Below are positions 1 through 7,766 of a stretch of 20,070 nucleotides of DNA, in pieces. The first letter of the stretch is position 1. Each line of letters begins with the position of its first letter. This stretch comes from DUOJ01 sp041676265 (GTDB lineage Bacteria; Spirochaetota; Spirochaetia; Sphaerochaetales; Sphaerochaetaceae). The translations under genes and the position numbers were made by a program. The notes beneath the pieces were generated by a model. The model ran no database searches. It was not told where the DNA came from and saw only the letters and a program-made list of their open reading frames with translations. Location: the NCBI GenBank assembly GCA_041676265.1, contig JBAYSE010000017.1, forward strand, positions 1-20,070, in the 5' to 3' direction.

Positions 1-1651
1 CAAAGAGGGCATTAAACATACTGCTCACAATACCAACTGCCAATGTGTTGGCAAATCCTTTTATCGAGCCCGATCCTAATTGAGAGAGGACTAGCGCAGC
101 AATTATTGTTGTTACGTTAGCATCCATAATAGTCCAGAAGGCTTTAGAGAAACCGGCCTTCACTGAAGCCGCTGCGCTCTTGCCTACGGCTAATTCTTCT
201 TTGATTCTCTCCAGAATAATGACGTTGGCATCAACGGCCATACCGACAGTCAACACCAATCCGGCGATACTGGTTAGCGTTAAAGTAAGATTAAAGGCCG
301 ATAGAATGGCCAGCATAATAATTAAGTTAAACAAAAGGGCGATATCGGCAAAAATACCACTGCCTTTGTAGATTACAAGCATGAAAATAAAGACAAGGCC
401 CAAGCCCACAAAAATTGCAATCAAACCAGCTTGTACGGTATCTTCTCCCAGAGAGGCGCCAATGCCCTGTTGGCTGACAACAATCAACTCGATGGGAAGA
501 GCTGCTGTTTTCAAAACAATTGAGAGGTCCTGCGCCTCTTTCTCCCCAAATCCGGTAATCTGAACATTGTTCCTGATGGGTTCGGTTATCGTGGCCATGG
601 CCTTCACGTTGCCATCTTGAACAACAGCCATCGACTCTCCGGTATGGGTTGAGGTCAGTTTATAGAAAATCTCGCCTCCCGTTCCATCAAGCTCAAAGTT
701 AACGGTGGGTTGTCCTGTTATAGAGTTTGTTCCCGTTTGGGCGTTAGCTATATGAATTCCGTCCAGTCCAATCTCTTCGTTCAGAACCACGTAACTCGAG
801 AGTTGGTCTAGACCGTAAGCGTCATTAACGTAGTATCCGGCGGCTATTTTCCCGGCCGGCAGGAAATCAGGCTGTCTAATCTGCCCCAAATTGGTAAAAA
901 CCTCACCGGGGTGCTCTTTAAAGTAGGCGTTTAATTCTGTTGTCAATTCACGGTCAACAATCTGGAAACTGAGCGAGCCCTTGCCCTTGAGGAAAGAGTT
1001 AACCCTCTCAGGGTCGGCCGCACCGGGCACTTCAATGAGAATCTGGCTACTACCCTGTATTCTTATGTCGGGCTCACTGACTCCAAACTGGTCAATTCTC
1101 TCATTGAGAATCGCAATATCTTCGTTTAGAAGGGTGGTAAGGGTACCACCGGAGAGCCGCGTGCCGGTCTTAGCCTCGTAAGCATCAACATCAGCCTCTA
1201 AGAGGATGCTCATCCCTCCCCTTAAATCGAGGCCCAATTGCAACACTTTGCCACTCGTTTTTTTCAAATCGATTAAGGTGGTTCTATAGCGACTCTCTAA
1301 AGCATCAAACAACTCTTGTTCATTGCTGAAACCCCTAAAGACATCTTCTACAGTCCATTTTTTAGGTATACTCCGCTTAGCTGTTTTGTAATTCTCTTTA
1401 GCAACTGAAACTAAGAATCCTAAGTTATCTGGAAGTTTTGCCGATGAATCGGAGGCTATCAGAGCCTTCAATTCGCGCAAATCCATAGTTGCCTGTCCTA
1501 ATGCATACTCCCGAATCTGGATCATAGAACCAGTCGCAAGATCTTTTGTCTCTTGGGGCACGAAAAAGTACCATTTTACGGTTGGATAGAGGAAAACCCC
1601 ACACATCACCGCAACCAAGAGAACGATTACCAATCGTCCTCGTTTATTCAT
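1..1651 (-). CDS. secD: Protein translocase subunit SecD (3' end outside window)
   Basis: SecD is a polytopic RND-type accessory subunit of the SecYEG translocon; it uses the proton gradient to pull exported proteins across the inner membrane. The 550 codons visible begin at ATG 1649-1651, preceded by a GGAGAG ribosome site. Visible parts are a signal-anchor helix (about residues 7-24), the family hallmark LGLDLRGG (139-146), a large periplasmic P1 region, and after about residue 400 a series of membrane helices with the conserved DANVIILERIKEE motif (about 468-485). The frame is open to base 1, so the last helices lie outside; secF would be expected next. It starts 27 bases after yajC on the same strand, so the two are very likely co-transcribed. 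Family assignment is firm. Confidence 0.95.
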   Translation of the reverse strand, partial: MNKRGRLVIVLLVAVMCGVFLYPTVKWYFFVPQETKDLATGSMIQIREYALGQATMDLRELKALIASDSSAKLPDNLGFLVSVAKENYKTAKRSIPKKWTVEDVFRGFSNEQELFDALESRYRTTLIDLKKTSGKVLQLGLDLRGGMSILLEADVDAYEAKTGTRLSGGTLTTLLNEDIAILNERIDQFGVSEPDIRIQGSSQILIEVPGAADPERVNSFLKGKGSLSFQIVDRELTTELNAYFKEHPGEVFTNLGQIRQPDFLPAGKIAAGYYVNDAYGLDQLSSYVVLNEEIGLDGIHIANAQTGTNSITGQPTVNFELDGTGGEIFYKLTSTHTGESMAVVQDGNVKAMATITEPIRNNVQITGFGEKEAQDLSIVLKTAALPIELIVVSQQGIGASLGEDTVQAGLIAIFVGLGLVFIFMLVIYKGSGIFADIALLFNLIIMLAILSAFNLTLTLTSIAGLVLTVGMAVDANVIILERIKEELAVGKSAAASVKAGFSKAFWTIMDANVTTIIAALVLSQLGSGSIKGFANTLAVGIVSSMFNALF

Positions 1652-1678
1652 GCTGCTCTCCGTATGATAATGAACTCT

Positions 1679-2152
1679 CTACTTGCTCTCGTCTTTTTCC
1701 GCATCATCCTCAGAAACTTCAGGAGTCTCTTCGACGACTACGGGTTCGTCTTTTTTCTTGGCAGGGGTGCTCTTCTTTTTAGCAGGCGCTGCCACTTTCT
1801 CGACAGGGGCCTCTTTCTTTTCAACTTCGGCCTTCTTGTCTAAAATCTGAGCAATTGCACTCTTGGAGAACTCCAATCGGGTATTGTCGTCAACTTTCAC
1901 AACAACTGTCGATTCTTTTACCGTTATGATGGTTCCCCTTATTCCACCGATGGAGACAACTTTGTCCCCTTTTTTCATGGCGGCAAGCATATCTTTAGCA
2001 GCTTTGTCGCGTTTCTTCTGTGGCCTGATAATCAGGAAGTAAAAAATAACGATGATCAGCCCAAACGTAATAAATGTGGTAGTCATAGAAGATCCACCAG
2101 ACCCACCGCTTGGGGCTCCCATTAAGGTAGTCAATAATCCTTTCATATTCAA
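1679..2152 (-). CDS. yajC: Preprotein translocase subunit YajC with long charged tail
   Basis: YajC is the small single-span protein that associates with SecD and SecF. The 157-residue product has a Gly/Ser-rich N-terminus, one membrane helix (about residues 24-43) ending in the family signature IIRPQKKRDK, and the typical small cytoplasmic domain with MKKGDKVVSIGGIRG at about 60-74. After about residue 106 it continues into a Lys/Glu/Ala/Pro-rich tail of about 50 residues not found in the usual 85-110-residue YajC. The start at 2152 has GAGG seven bases upstream; an in-frame ATG two codons later is possible. It lies just upstream of secD and is separated from groEL by a terminator, so yajC-secD probably has its own promoter. 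Confidence 0.93.
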   Translation of the reverse strand: MNMKGLLTTLMGAPSGGSGGSSMTTTFITFGLIIVIFYFLIIRPQKKRDKAAKDMLAAMKKGDKVVSIGGIRGTIITVKESTVVVKVDDNTRLEFSKSAIAQILDKKAEVEKKEAPVEKVAAPAKKKSTPAKKKDEPVVVEETPEVSEDDAEKDESK

Positions 2153-2210
2153 ATAACCTCACTCAAGTGTTCGTTTCTAAGCGTACCGCCTAAAGTACCA
2201 CGATAGTCTG

Positions 2211-2216
2211 ATTATA
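2211..2216 (-). promoter_or_regulatory. Candidate -10 box of the yajC-secD promoter
   Basis: The minus strand reads a perfect TATAAT here, about 60 bases upstream of the yajC start and downstream of the groEL terminator. No good -35 hexamer sits 16-18 bases upstream. A TTGACT overlaps the same place but has only a poor -10 partner at the right distance. The position fits a yajC-secD promoter, but the call rests on one hexamer. Confidence 0.35.
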
Positions 2217-2255
2217 GTCAAGTTTATCTCTGGTATGGACTCATCATAGTAGATA

Positions 2256-2285
2256 GCAAAAAGGGGCGGGCCAAGCCCACCCCTT
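2256..2285 (-). terminator. Rho-independent terminator of groEL
   Basis: On the minus strand an 11-bp stem with one G-T pair (2275-2285 pairing with 2261-2271, loop 2272-2274) is followed immediately by a run of five T. It begins about 20 bases after the groEL stop codon and separates groEL from yajC-secD. Confidence 0.88.
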
Positions 2286-2306
2286 AAAAATCAAACTAAA
2301 GGCAGT

Positions 2307-3953
2307 TTACATCATGCCGCCCATGCCGCCCATACCACCCATACCGCCACCGGCAGGCATAGCACTCTCTTCAGAGGGGAGCTCGGCAATTGAACACTCC
2401 GTTGAAAGGATTAAAGCGGCAATTGAAGCTGCATTCTGGAGGGCACTGCGGGAGACTTTTGCCGGGTCGGTAATCCCCGCCTCAAACATATTCACCCACT
2501 CCATCTTGGCAGCATCAAAACCCACATCAACTTTTTCGTTCTTAGCTTTTTCAGCAATAATAGCCCCGTCTAAGCCAGCATTTTCGGCAATCTGACGAAT
2601 AGGCTCTTCAAGGGCACGACGGACAATCTTGTAGCCAATAACTTCAGCTTCTTCCATCCCTGAAAGATTTTTCTCTGCCAATACCTTGGCAGCCTGAATT
2701 AAAGCCACACCACCACCGGCAATGACACCCTCTTCAATCGCGGCTCTAGTGGCCGAAAGGGCATCTTCAACTCTGTGTTTCTTCTCTTTCAGTTCAACTT
2801 CGGTAACTGCACCAACGTTGATTACAGCCACACCACCGGCTAATTTAGCCAGGCGTTCCTGCAATTTTTCGCGATCGTAGTCGCTGCTGGTAGCTTCGAT
2901 TTGAACCTTAATTTGGCTAATTCTGTCTTTGATATCGCTCTGTTTACCCGCCCCGTTAATAATAGTCGTATTGTCTTTCTCAACTTTAACAGTTTTGGCT
3001 CTGCCGAGTTGTGAGATATCGGTATTTTCAAGTTTCAGACCGATTTCTTCCGAAATAACCTCACCACCGGTTAGAATGGCGATGTCTTCGAGCATAGCCT
3101 TGCGGCGGTCTCCAAAGCCCGGTGCCTTAACGGCAACCGCTGTCAGGGTGCCCCGAATTGTGTTGACAATCAGGGTAGCAAGAGCCTCCCCTTCAACATC
3201 TTCGGCAATGATTAAAATCGGCTTGCCGGCCTGGGCAACTTTCTCTAAGACGGGCAGAAGGTCCTTCATGTTAGCAATCTTTTTGTCGTAGATCAGGATG
3301 TAAGGATCTTCAAGAATTGACTCCATGGTATCGCGGTTTGTGGCAAAGTAAGGTGACAAGTAACCCCTGTCAAACTGCATTCCTTCCACAAAATCGGTCG
3401 TAGTCTCGATGGTTTTGGACTCTTCAACCGTAATAACACCATCTTTACCAACCTTCTCCATAGCATTGGCAATCTCATCACCAATTTCACGGTCGTTGTT
3501 GGCACTGATGCTGGCTACTTGGGCTAACTCTTCTTTGTCCTTGATTATTTTGGCTTGCCGTTTCAACTCTTTGACAGTGTCTTCGACAGCTTTGTCGATA
3601 CCACGACGGATTCCCATTGGATTGACGCCGGCAGCAACGCTCTTCATCCCCTCTTTGGTGATGGAATAAGCCAAAACTGTGGCGGTTGTTGTCCCGTCTC
3701 CGGCAACATCGTTTGTTTTCGTGGCGACCTCTTTAAGCAGTTGTGCACCCATGTTTTCAAAGGGGTCTTCTAATTCAATTTCACGGGCAACTGAAACTCC
3801 ATCTTTAGTCACAGTAGGAGCGCCGAACTTTTTGTCAATTAGAACATTTCTCCCTTTCGGCCCAAGGGTAACTTTCACTGCACGTGAGAGTTTCTCAACT
3901 CCAACAACCAGTGACCTGCGGGCCTCTTCATCAAACTGTAGCTTTTTTGCCAT
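2307..3953 (-). CDS. groL: Chaperonin GroEL (Hsp60)
   Basis: This is the 60-kDa ATP-dependent chaperonin that forms the tetradecameric folding chamber with GroES. The 548-residue product matches the usual length. Visible motifs include the N-terminal MAKKLQFDEEAR, the nucleotide-binding VTLGPKGRNV (about 28-37), the catalytic GDGTTT with Asp86, the apical and intermediate domain sequence through RAAIEEGVIAGGGVAL, and a C-terminal Gly/Met tail (GGMGGMGGMM). I chose ATG 3953 rather than an ATG six codons upstream because GAGAGGG lies just before it and the family starts with MA(A)K. No groES is adjacent and no CIRCE inverted repeat is seen upstream, so heat-shock control, if any, must use another element. 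Confidence 0.98.
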   Translation of the reverse strand: MAKKLQFDEEARRSLVVGVEKLSRAVKVTLGPKGRNVLIDKKFGAPTVTKDGVSVAREIELEDPFENMGAQLLKEVATKTNDVAGDGTTTATVLAYSITKEGMKSVAAGVNPMGIRRGIDKAVEDTVKELKRQAKIIKDKEELAQVASISANNDREIGDEIANAMEKVGKDGVITVEESKTIETTTDFVEGMQFDRGYLSPYFATNRDTMESILEDPYILIYDKKIANMKDLLPVLEKVAQAGKPILIIAEDVEGEALATLIVNTIRGTLTAVAVKAPGFGDRRKAMLEDIAILTGGEVISEEIGLKLENTDISQLGRAKTVKVEKDNTTIINGAGKQSDIKDRISQIKVQIEATSSDYDREKLQERLAKLAGGVAVINVGAVTEVELKEKKHRVEDALSATRAAIEEGVIAGGGVALIQAAKVLAEKNLSGMEEAEVIGYKIVRRALEEPIRQIAENAGLDGAIIAEKAKNEKVDVGFDAAKMEWVNMFEAGITDPAKVSRSALQNAASIAALILSTECSIAELPSEESAMPAGGGMGGMGGMGGMM

Positions 3954-4048
3954 AGTCTTCCCTCTCTTCATATATAATTGTCTTTCTAATTTAGCCTGAG
4001 CTTAGGCATAGGTGGTTGTAGCTTGTTCTACTAAACCTACCGCTATGT

Positions 4049-4077
4049 AACATACAAATAAATTTCGAGAACAGCAA
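4049..4077 (-). promoter_or_regulatory. Possible groEL promoter
   Basis: The minus strand shows TTGCTG (4072-4077), a 17-base spacer and TATGTT (4049-4054), a weak sigma70-like pair about 100 bases upstream of the groEL start. The implied leader of about 90 bases contains a near-palindrome, GCCTGAGCTTAGGC (3994-4007). The hexamers are imperfect and this is only a candidate. The divergent transporter gene shares this 208-base spacer; I find no convincing promoter for it. Confidence 0.25.
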
Positions 4078-4161
4078 CACCCCAAGCAGAGTTTGCGTAT
4101 TCACCCCTAAAAATAGACTCTTTTACTGTACATTTATCGCCATTCGTGACAAAGTCTCTCC

Positions 4162-5085
4162 ATGGACAAGCGAAAAACACTAGCCCACACTGTTGCTTCT
4201 ATCACAATTTTAGTGTGGGGAACAACCTTCATCGCCACAAAACTGTTACTAGAGACCTTTAACCCCTTAGAAATTTTAATTATCCGCTTTGTTATGGGGT
4301 TCATAGGGCTATCCCTCTACGATGCGATTGTAAACCGGAACTCCAGACCGCCACTCTCTCTGCGCCAAGAACTCCTTTTTGCAGCAGCCGGTTTATGTGG
4401 GGTTGTTATCTACTACTTTCTCGAGAATGTCGCCCTTACCATGACCAGTGCTTCAAATGTTGGCATAATAGTCTCTATAGCCCCTTTGACGACGGCCCTG
4501 GTAGGACTCTTCTTTTTGAAAGAAGAGAAGTTCAAGATTGCCCTGTTAATAGGCTTCCTAATTGCCTCCCTAGGTGTCGCCCTCGTTATGTTCAACGGAC
4601 AGATAGAGTTCCAAGTCTCTCTAGGTGGCGACTTACTCTCATTAGCCGCCACTTTTGGGTGGGCAGTCTACTCAATCCTCCTGCGTAAAATCGACACTAA
4701 AAACTACAAAGTAGCTACCTACACAAAGAAAATATTCTTTTACGGTATCATTTGGATGCTACCAATCTCCCTTTTTAGCGGGTTTTCTGTCAGTGCCGCC
4801 GACTTTACCTTCAGAAATATAGCCCTCCTTATCTTCTTGGGGTTGGGAGCCAGTGCCGGCTGTTTTGTAAGTTGGAATTTTGCCGTTAGCGTCTTAGGAG
4901 TCTATAAAACCAGCGGTTATATCTACCTTACCCCTCTTATTACCCTTTTTACCGCCGCCTTGGTATTAAAAGAGCCTATCACCATCATGGCCCTAGGTGG
5001 ATGTTTTCTGATCTTCCTCGGCCTCTACCTCTCCAAAAAGGGCGGACCGGGCACCAGTGATATATCAGATGGGCTTGCCAGCTAA
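4162..5085 (+). CDS. EamA-family (DMT superfamily) transporter
   Basis: The 307-residue, very hydrophobic product has about ten membrane helices arranged as two EamA repeats (roughly residues 8-140 and 155-290). Typical elements are ILVWGTTFIATKLLLE in helix 1, RFVMGFIGL in helix 2, ENVALTMTSASNVGIIVSIAP in the first repeat, and FVSWNFAVSVLGVYKTSGY plus LTPLITLFTAALVLKEPI in the second. Such proteins act in the inner membrane as exporters of amino acids, nucleosides or other metabolites; the substrate cannot be read from the sequence. No clear Shine-Dalgarno precedes ATG 4162, though homology to the family begins within a few residues of it. The next gene starts 45 bases downstream on the same strand, so co-transcription is possible but a functional link is not shown. 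Confidence 0.88.
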   Translation: MDKRKTLAHTVASITILVWGTTFIATKLLLETFNPLEILIIRFVMGFIGLSLYDAIVNRNSRPPLSLRQELLFAAAGLCGVVIYYFLENVALTMTSASNVGIIVSIAPLTTALVGLFFLKEEKFKIALLIGFLIASLGVALVMFNGQIEFQVSLGGDLLSLAATFGWAVYSILLRKIDTKNYKVATYTKKIFFYGIIWMLPISLFSGFSVSAADFTFRNIALLIFLGLGASAGCFVSWNFAVSVLGVYKTSGYIYLTPLITLFTAALVLKEPITIMALGGCFLIFLGLYLSKKGGPGTSDISDGLAS

Positions 5086-5130
5086 ATTAGTTCGTGTTAC
5101 TATTTTTTGGAAAATTGCTTAGAGGTTAAT

Positions 5131-5673
5131 ATGGGAAACACGAAGACTCGCAAGTTTGTAATAGTGACTATTACTCTGTTTCTAATTGTCACCACTCTTT
5201 TAATTGCCAAAGATCAAGGGAAATTGGCCCCTTTCTGGACAATAGATATCAACCGCCAGGAGGTTGATGAATCGATCTTTACCCCCTATCGGCTAACGCT
5301 GGTTAACATTTGGGCGACCTTCTGCCCCCCTTGCCTTCAAGAAATGCCGGCATTGGGAGAACTTAGAAGGGAGTTTGCCGACCAAGGCTTTAACATCGTC
5401 GGCATAGTAACCGATGTCTTTGACCGTAATGAGAGAAAATTTCAGGCAAATCTTAACCTGGCAAACTTAATCGTGGAGCGCACCAAAGCCGATTATCGGC
5501 ATCTATTGATCTCTGAAGACCTCCACAATCTCCGTCTTAAAGACTCCCAAGTGGTCCCCGAGTCTTTCTTTGTCGACCGCCAAGGGAACATTGTAGGGGG
5601 AACTTACTATGGAGCTAAGAGTAAAGCGGCATGGAAAAAAACCATCGAATCAACCCTAAAACTCGTCAATTAA
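5131..5673 (+). CDS. Membrane-anchored TlpA/ResA-like thioredoxin
   Basis: A 180-residue protein with one N-terminal signal-anchor helix (about residues 8-26) and a thioredoxin-fold domain facing the outside of the cytoplasmic membrane. The active site is WATFCPPCLQEMP (Cys65, Cys68). VVPESFFVDRQGNIVG supplies the cis-proline strand of the TlpA/AhpC-TSA class. Such proteins reduce extracytoplasmic disulfides and need electrons delivered across the membrane. I chose ATG 5131, with AGAGG at 5121-5125, over a TTG at 5107 that lacks a ribosome site. The 3' end overlaps the next small gene by 43 bases, and that gene overlaps the NapH-like gene, which strongly suggests one translationally coupled redox operon. 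Confidence 0.9.
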   Translation: MGNTKTRKFVIVTITLFLIVTTLLIAKDQGKLAPFWTIDINRQEVDESIFTPYRLTLVNIWATFCPPCLQEMPALGELRREFADQGFNIVGIVTDVFDRNERKFQANLNLANLIVERTKADYRHLLISEDLHNLRLKDSQVVPESFFVDRQGNIVGGTYYGAKSKAAWKKTIESTLKLVN

Positions 5674-5795
5674 TAGCCTTTTTGGTAATAGCCCTCTCAG
5701 TAGTGGCCATTGTTGTGGGTATTTTGGGTGATGAAATCGCGATAGTTCTCACAAAAGCAACCAATATCTGTCTGGAGTGTATCGGCCTTGGCTAA
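5631..5795 (+). CDS. Small CxxC membrane protein (CD1871A-like)
   Basis: This 54-residue frame begins at ATG 5631 inside the 3' end of the TlpA gene (different frame, 43-base overlap) and ends at TAA 5793-5795, overlapping the next gene's TTG start by 8 bases. The product has a basic N-terminus (HRINPKTR), one membrane helix (about residues 14-32), a short segment, and a terminal CLEC motif (Cys47, Cys50) followed by only four residues. By the positive-inside rule the CxxC faces outward, the same side as the TlpA domain. From memory it matches the small CXXC-motif family named after Clostridioides difficile CD1871A, found beside 4Fe-4S membrane proteins. Its role is unknown; passing electrons between the two neighbours is my inference. 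It is easily missed because it is short and nested. Confidence 0.75.
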   Translation: MEKNHRINPKTRQLIAFLVIALSVVAIVVGILGDEIAIVLTKATNICLECIGLG

Positions 5796-6699
5796 AAAGA
5801 GACTGGCAGTTCACCGCCGTTTAAGGGACTTGGTCCAACTAATCATCTCCTTCGCCTCCAATGCCTATTTAAAAGGTTACTTCAACGGACAAATCTATCA
5901 AGGTAGCAGTAAAGCCCTTTGCCTCCCCGGTCTCAACTGCTACGCTTGTCCGGGGGCACTGGGCTCTTGCCCCATTGGGTCCCTGCAAGCTGTAATAGGA
6001 TCTCGAGGGCGGAACCTCTCCCTCTACGTGGGCGGTTTTATAGCCGGAATAGGGGCTATTTTCGGCCGCTTAATTTGTGGGTGGGCCTGCCCTTTTGGAT
6101 GGTTTCAGGACCTCCTTTATAAAATACCACTACCCAAAAAATGGACTAAAAAGAGGCGCTTAAGGGGCGAAAAATACCTCTCCCTCTTCAGGTACCTAGT
6201 TCTATTAGTACTAGTAATCCTGCTACCCATGTTTGTAGTTGACTTCATTGGACAAGGCTCTCCTTGGTATTGTAAATGGGTATGCCCCTCCGGAACCCTT
6301 TCAGGGCTCCTGCTCTTGGCGGGTAACGCACCCTTAAGAGGTGCTGCCGGCTGGCTTTTTGCTTGGAAAAACCTAATCCTTTTAATAACGATTATAGCCT
6401 CTATTATAGTTTATCGCCCATTTTGTCGTTATGTCTGTCCTTTAGGGGCCATTTATGGTGCGGCTAACCACTTCTCCCTCTATAGGCTTGAAATTGATAC
6501 GGAGGCTTGCACTGAGTGTGGTATTTGTCAAAAGGTGTGCAAACTGGACATTCCTGTCTGGCAAACTCCCAACAGTTCCGCCTGTATCCGCTGTGGGGAT
6601 TGCATAGTCGCCTGCCCCTATTCAGCCATTAAGAGCGGTTACCGCACGGAACTCAAGAACCGGATCAAGTTATCGACAGTAAAGTATAGGTCCTCTTGA
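5788..6699 (+). CDS. NapH/NosR-like membrane 4Fe-4S ferredoxin
   Basis: The 303-residue membrane protein has about five hydrophobic segments, CP motifs facing the membrane, and a C-terminal double-cluster ferredoxin domain. Visible are Cys45/51/54/61 (CYACPGALGSCP), three CxxxCP motifs (CGWACP 97-102, CKWVCP 162-167, CRYVCP 213-218) and two 4Fe-4S sites (Cys241/244/247/251 and Cys266/269/272/276). This is the NapH/NosR/CcoG-type plan, which moves electrons between quinol or a soluble donor and an outer redox partner. The start is TTG 5788, supported by GGAG at 5774-5777 and coupling to the preceding stop. With TlpA and the CxxC peptide it probably forms an electron path to extracytoplasmic thiols. 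Its last 61 bases overlap the glycerate kinase gene on the other strand. Confidence 0.9.
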   Translation: MAKKRLAVHRRLRDLVQLIISFASNAYLKGYFNGQIYQGSSKALCLPGLNCYACPGALGSCPIGSLQAVIGSRGRNLSLYVGGFIAGIGAIFGRLICGWACPFGWFQDLLYKIPLPKKWTKKRRLRGEKYLSLFRYLVLLVLVILLPMFVVDFIGQGSPWYCKWVCPSGTLSGLLLLAGNAPLRGAAGWLFAWKNLILLITIIASIIVYRPFCRYVCPLGAIYGAANHFSLYRLEIDTEACTECGICQKVCKLDIPVWQTPNSSACIRCGDCIVACPYSAIKSGYRTELKNRIKLSTVKYRSS

Positions 6700-7757
6700 G
6701 AGCGCTTTAGAGCCTCCTCTAAAGGGACCGCCACCCTGTTAATACTAAAGATTCCTACGACCCCCTCTTTGTAAAATTGCGTACTACCCTCACCTATATC
6801 CCCCACAATCGCGACAACCGGAATCTTTTGGGCTTTTGCCCTCTTAGCCACGCCGGAAACAACTTTGCCCCCTAAGCTTTGTCCGTCGAGGCGCCCCTCA
6901 CCGGTAATTATCAGATCGGCCCCTGCAATTAGCCCCTCAAAGTCGATGATGGTGAGGATATAATCAATTCCGCTAACAAGAGTGGCCCCTAAAAAGGCTA
7001 CTAAGCCGCCCCCTAAACCCCCTGCCGCTCCCGCTCCCGGCAAGTTAACCACACCCCTAGTGGTGTAAAGGCCACTGAGATGGGTCAATTGATCCTCTAA
7101 AAACTCGACCATAGCACTATCGGCCCCTTTTTGGGGTCCAAAGACCCGAGCGGCACCCCGTGGCCCCAGTAGGGGATTATCTACATCACTAATAGCCGTA
7201 AGCTTTACATCTTTGAGAAGGGGCGATTTCCGCGAGTAGTCAACTCTAGCTATTTTTTTCAAGGTATTGCCCGTCGGTATAAAAGTCTCGCCATCCGCGT
7301 TTAGAAAGGAGATTCCCACGGCAGCTGCCAAACCGACGCCCCCGTCGACCGTGGCACTGCCGCCCAAGCCAACGACAATCTCTTTGCACCCTTTAAGGGC
7401 CGCGTCGAGGATTAATTCTCCTACCCCGTAGGTGGTTGTTTCGCCAGGACGCTTGTCGTGGCCTACTAATGGAAGGCCGGCACAGGCAGCCACCTCAATA
7501 ACGGCGCGCCCCTCAATTATGGCGTAGGAGGCTTCCTGTGGTCTAAAGTAGGGGCCACTCACCTTTTTTGTGACCCTTTTGCCCCCCTTGGCTGCTAAAA
7601 GGGCCTCTACAGTCCCCTCTCCGCCATCAGCCATGGGCAGCGAGATAACTGTACATTGGGGCCAATGGGCTAAAATTGCCCTCTCACTAATAGCACAAAT
7701 TTCAGATGAGCGCATTGAGCCCTTAAAAGAGTCGGGGATTAAGACGATTTTTTCCAT
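6639..7757 (-). CDS. Glycerate kinase (GlxK/GarK family)
   Basis: A 372-residue kinase of the type that phosphorylates D-glycerate with ATP, usually to 2-phosphoglycerate, feeding lower glycolysis. Family motifs are LIPDSFKGSMRSSEI at the N-terminus, LPMADGGEGTVEALL, VGLGGSATVDGGVGLAAAVG, ISDVDNPLLGPRGAARVFGP and ITGEGRLDGQS. Length is normal. ATG 7757 has AGGGGG six bases upstream and lies 9 bases after the DUF92 stop, so it is the third gene of the operon starting at 9244. No pathway link to the two membrane kinase-like genes is obvious. Its 3' end runs 61 bases into the convergent 4Fe-4S gene, and I see no terminator between them. Confidence 0.94.
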   Translation of the reverse strand: MEKIVLIPDSFKGSMRSSEICAISERAILAHWPQCTVISLPMADGGEGTVEALLAAKGGKRVTKKVSGPYFRPQEASYAIIEGRAVIEVAACAGLPLVGHDKRPGETTTYGVGELILDAALKGCKEIVVGLGGSATVDGGVGLAAAVGISFLNADGETFIPTGNTLKKIARVDYSRKSPLLKDVKLTAISDVDNPLLGPRGAARVFGPQKGADSAMVEFLEDQLTHLSGLYTTRGVVNLPGAGAAGGLGGGLVAFLGATLVSGIDYILTIIDFEGLIAGADLIITGEGRLDGQSLGGKVVSGVAKRAKAQKIPVVAIVGDIGEGSTQFYKEGVVGIFSINRVAVPLEEALKRSQEDLYFTVDNLIRFLSSVR

Positions 7758-7766
7758 TTATGCCCC

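Noticed and set aside
2314..3999. Several open frames on the plus strand opposite groEL (for example 2929-3291 and 3679-3999).
   Set aside because: They are antisense shadows of the strongly conserved groEL gene, with no ribosome sites and no recognisable protein features.
3954..4161. CIRCE operator upstream of groEL.
   Set aside because: No TTAGCACTC or GAGTGCTAA half-site is present on either strand of the spacer.
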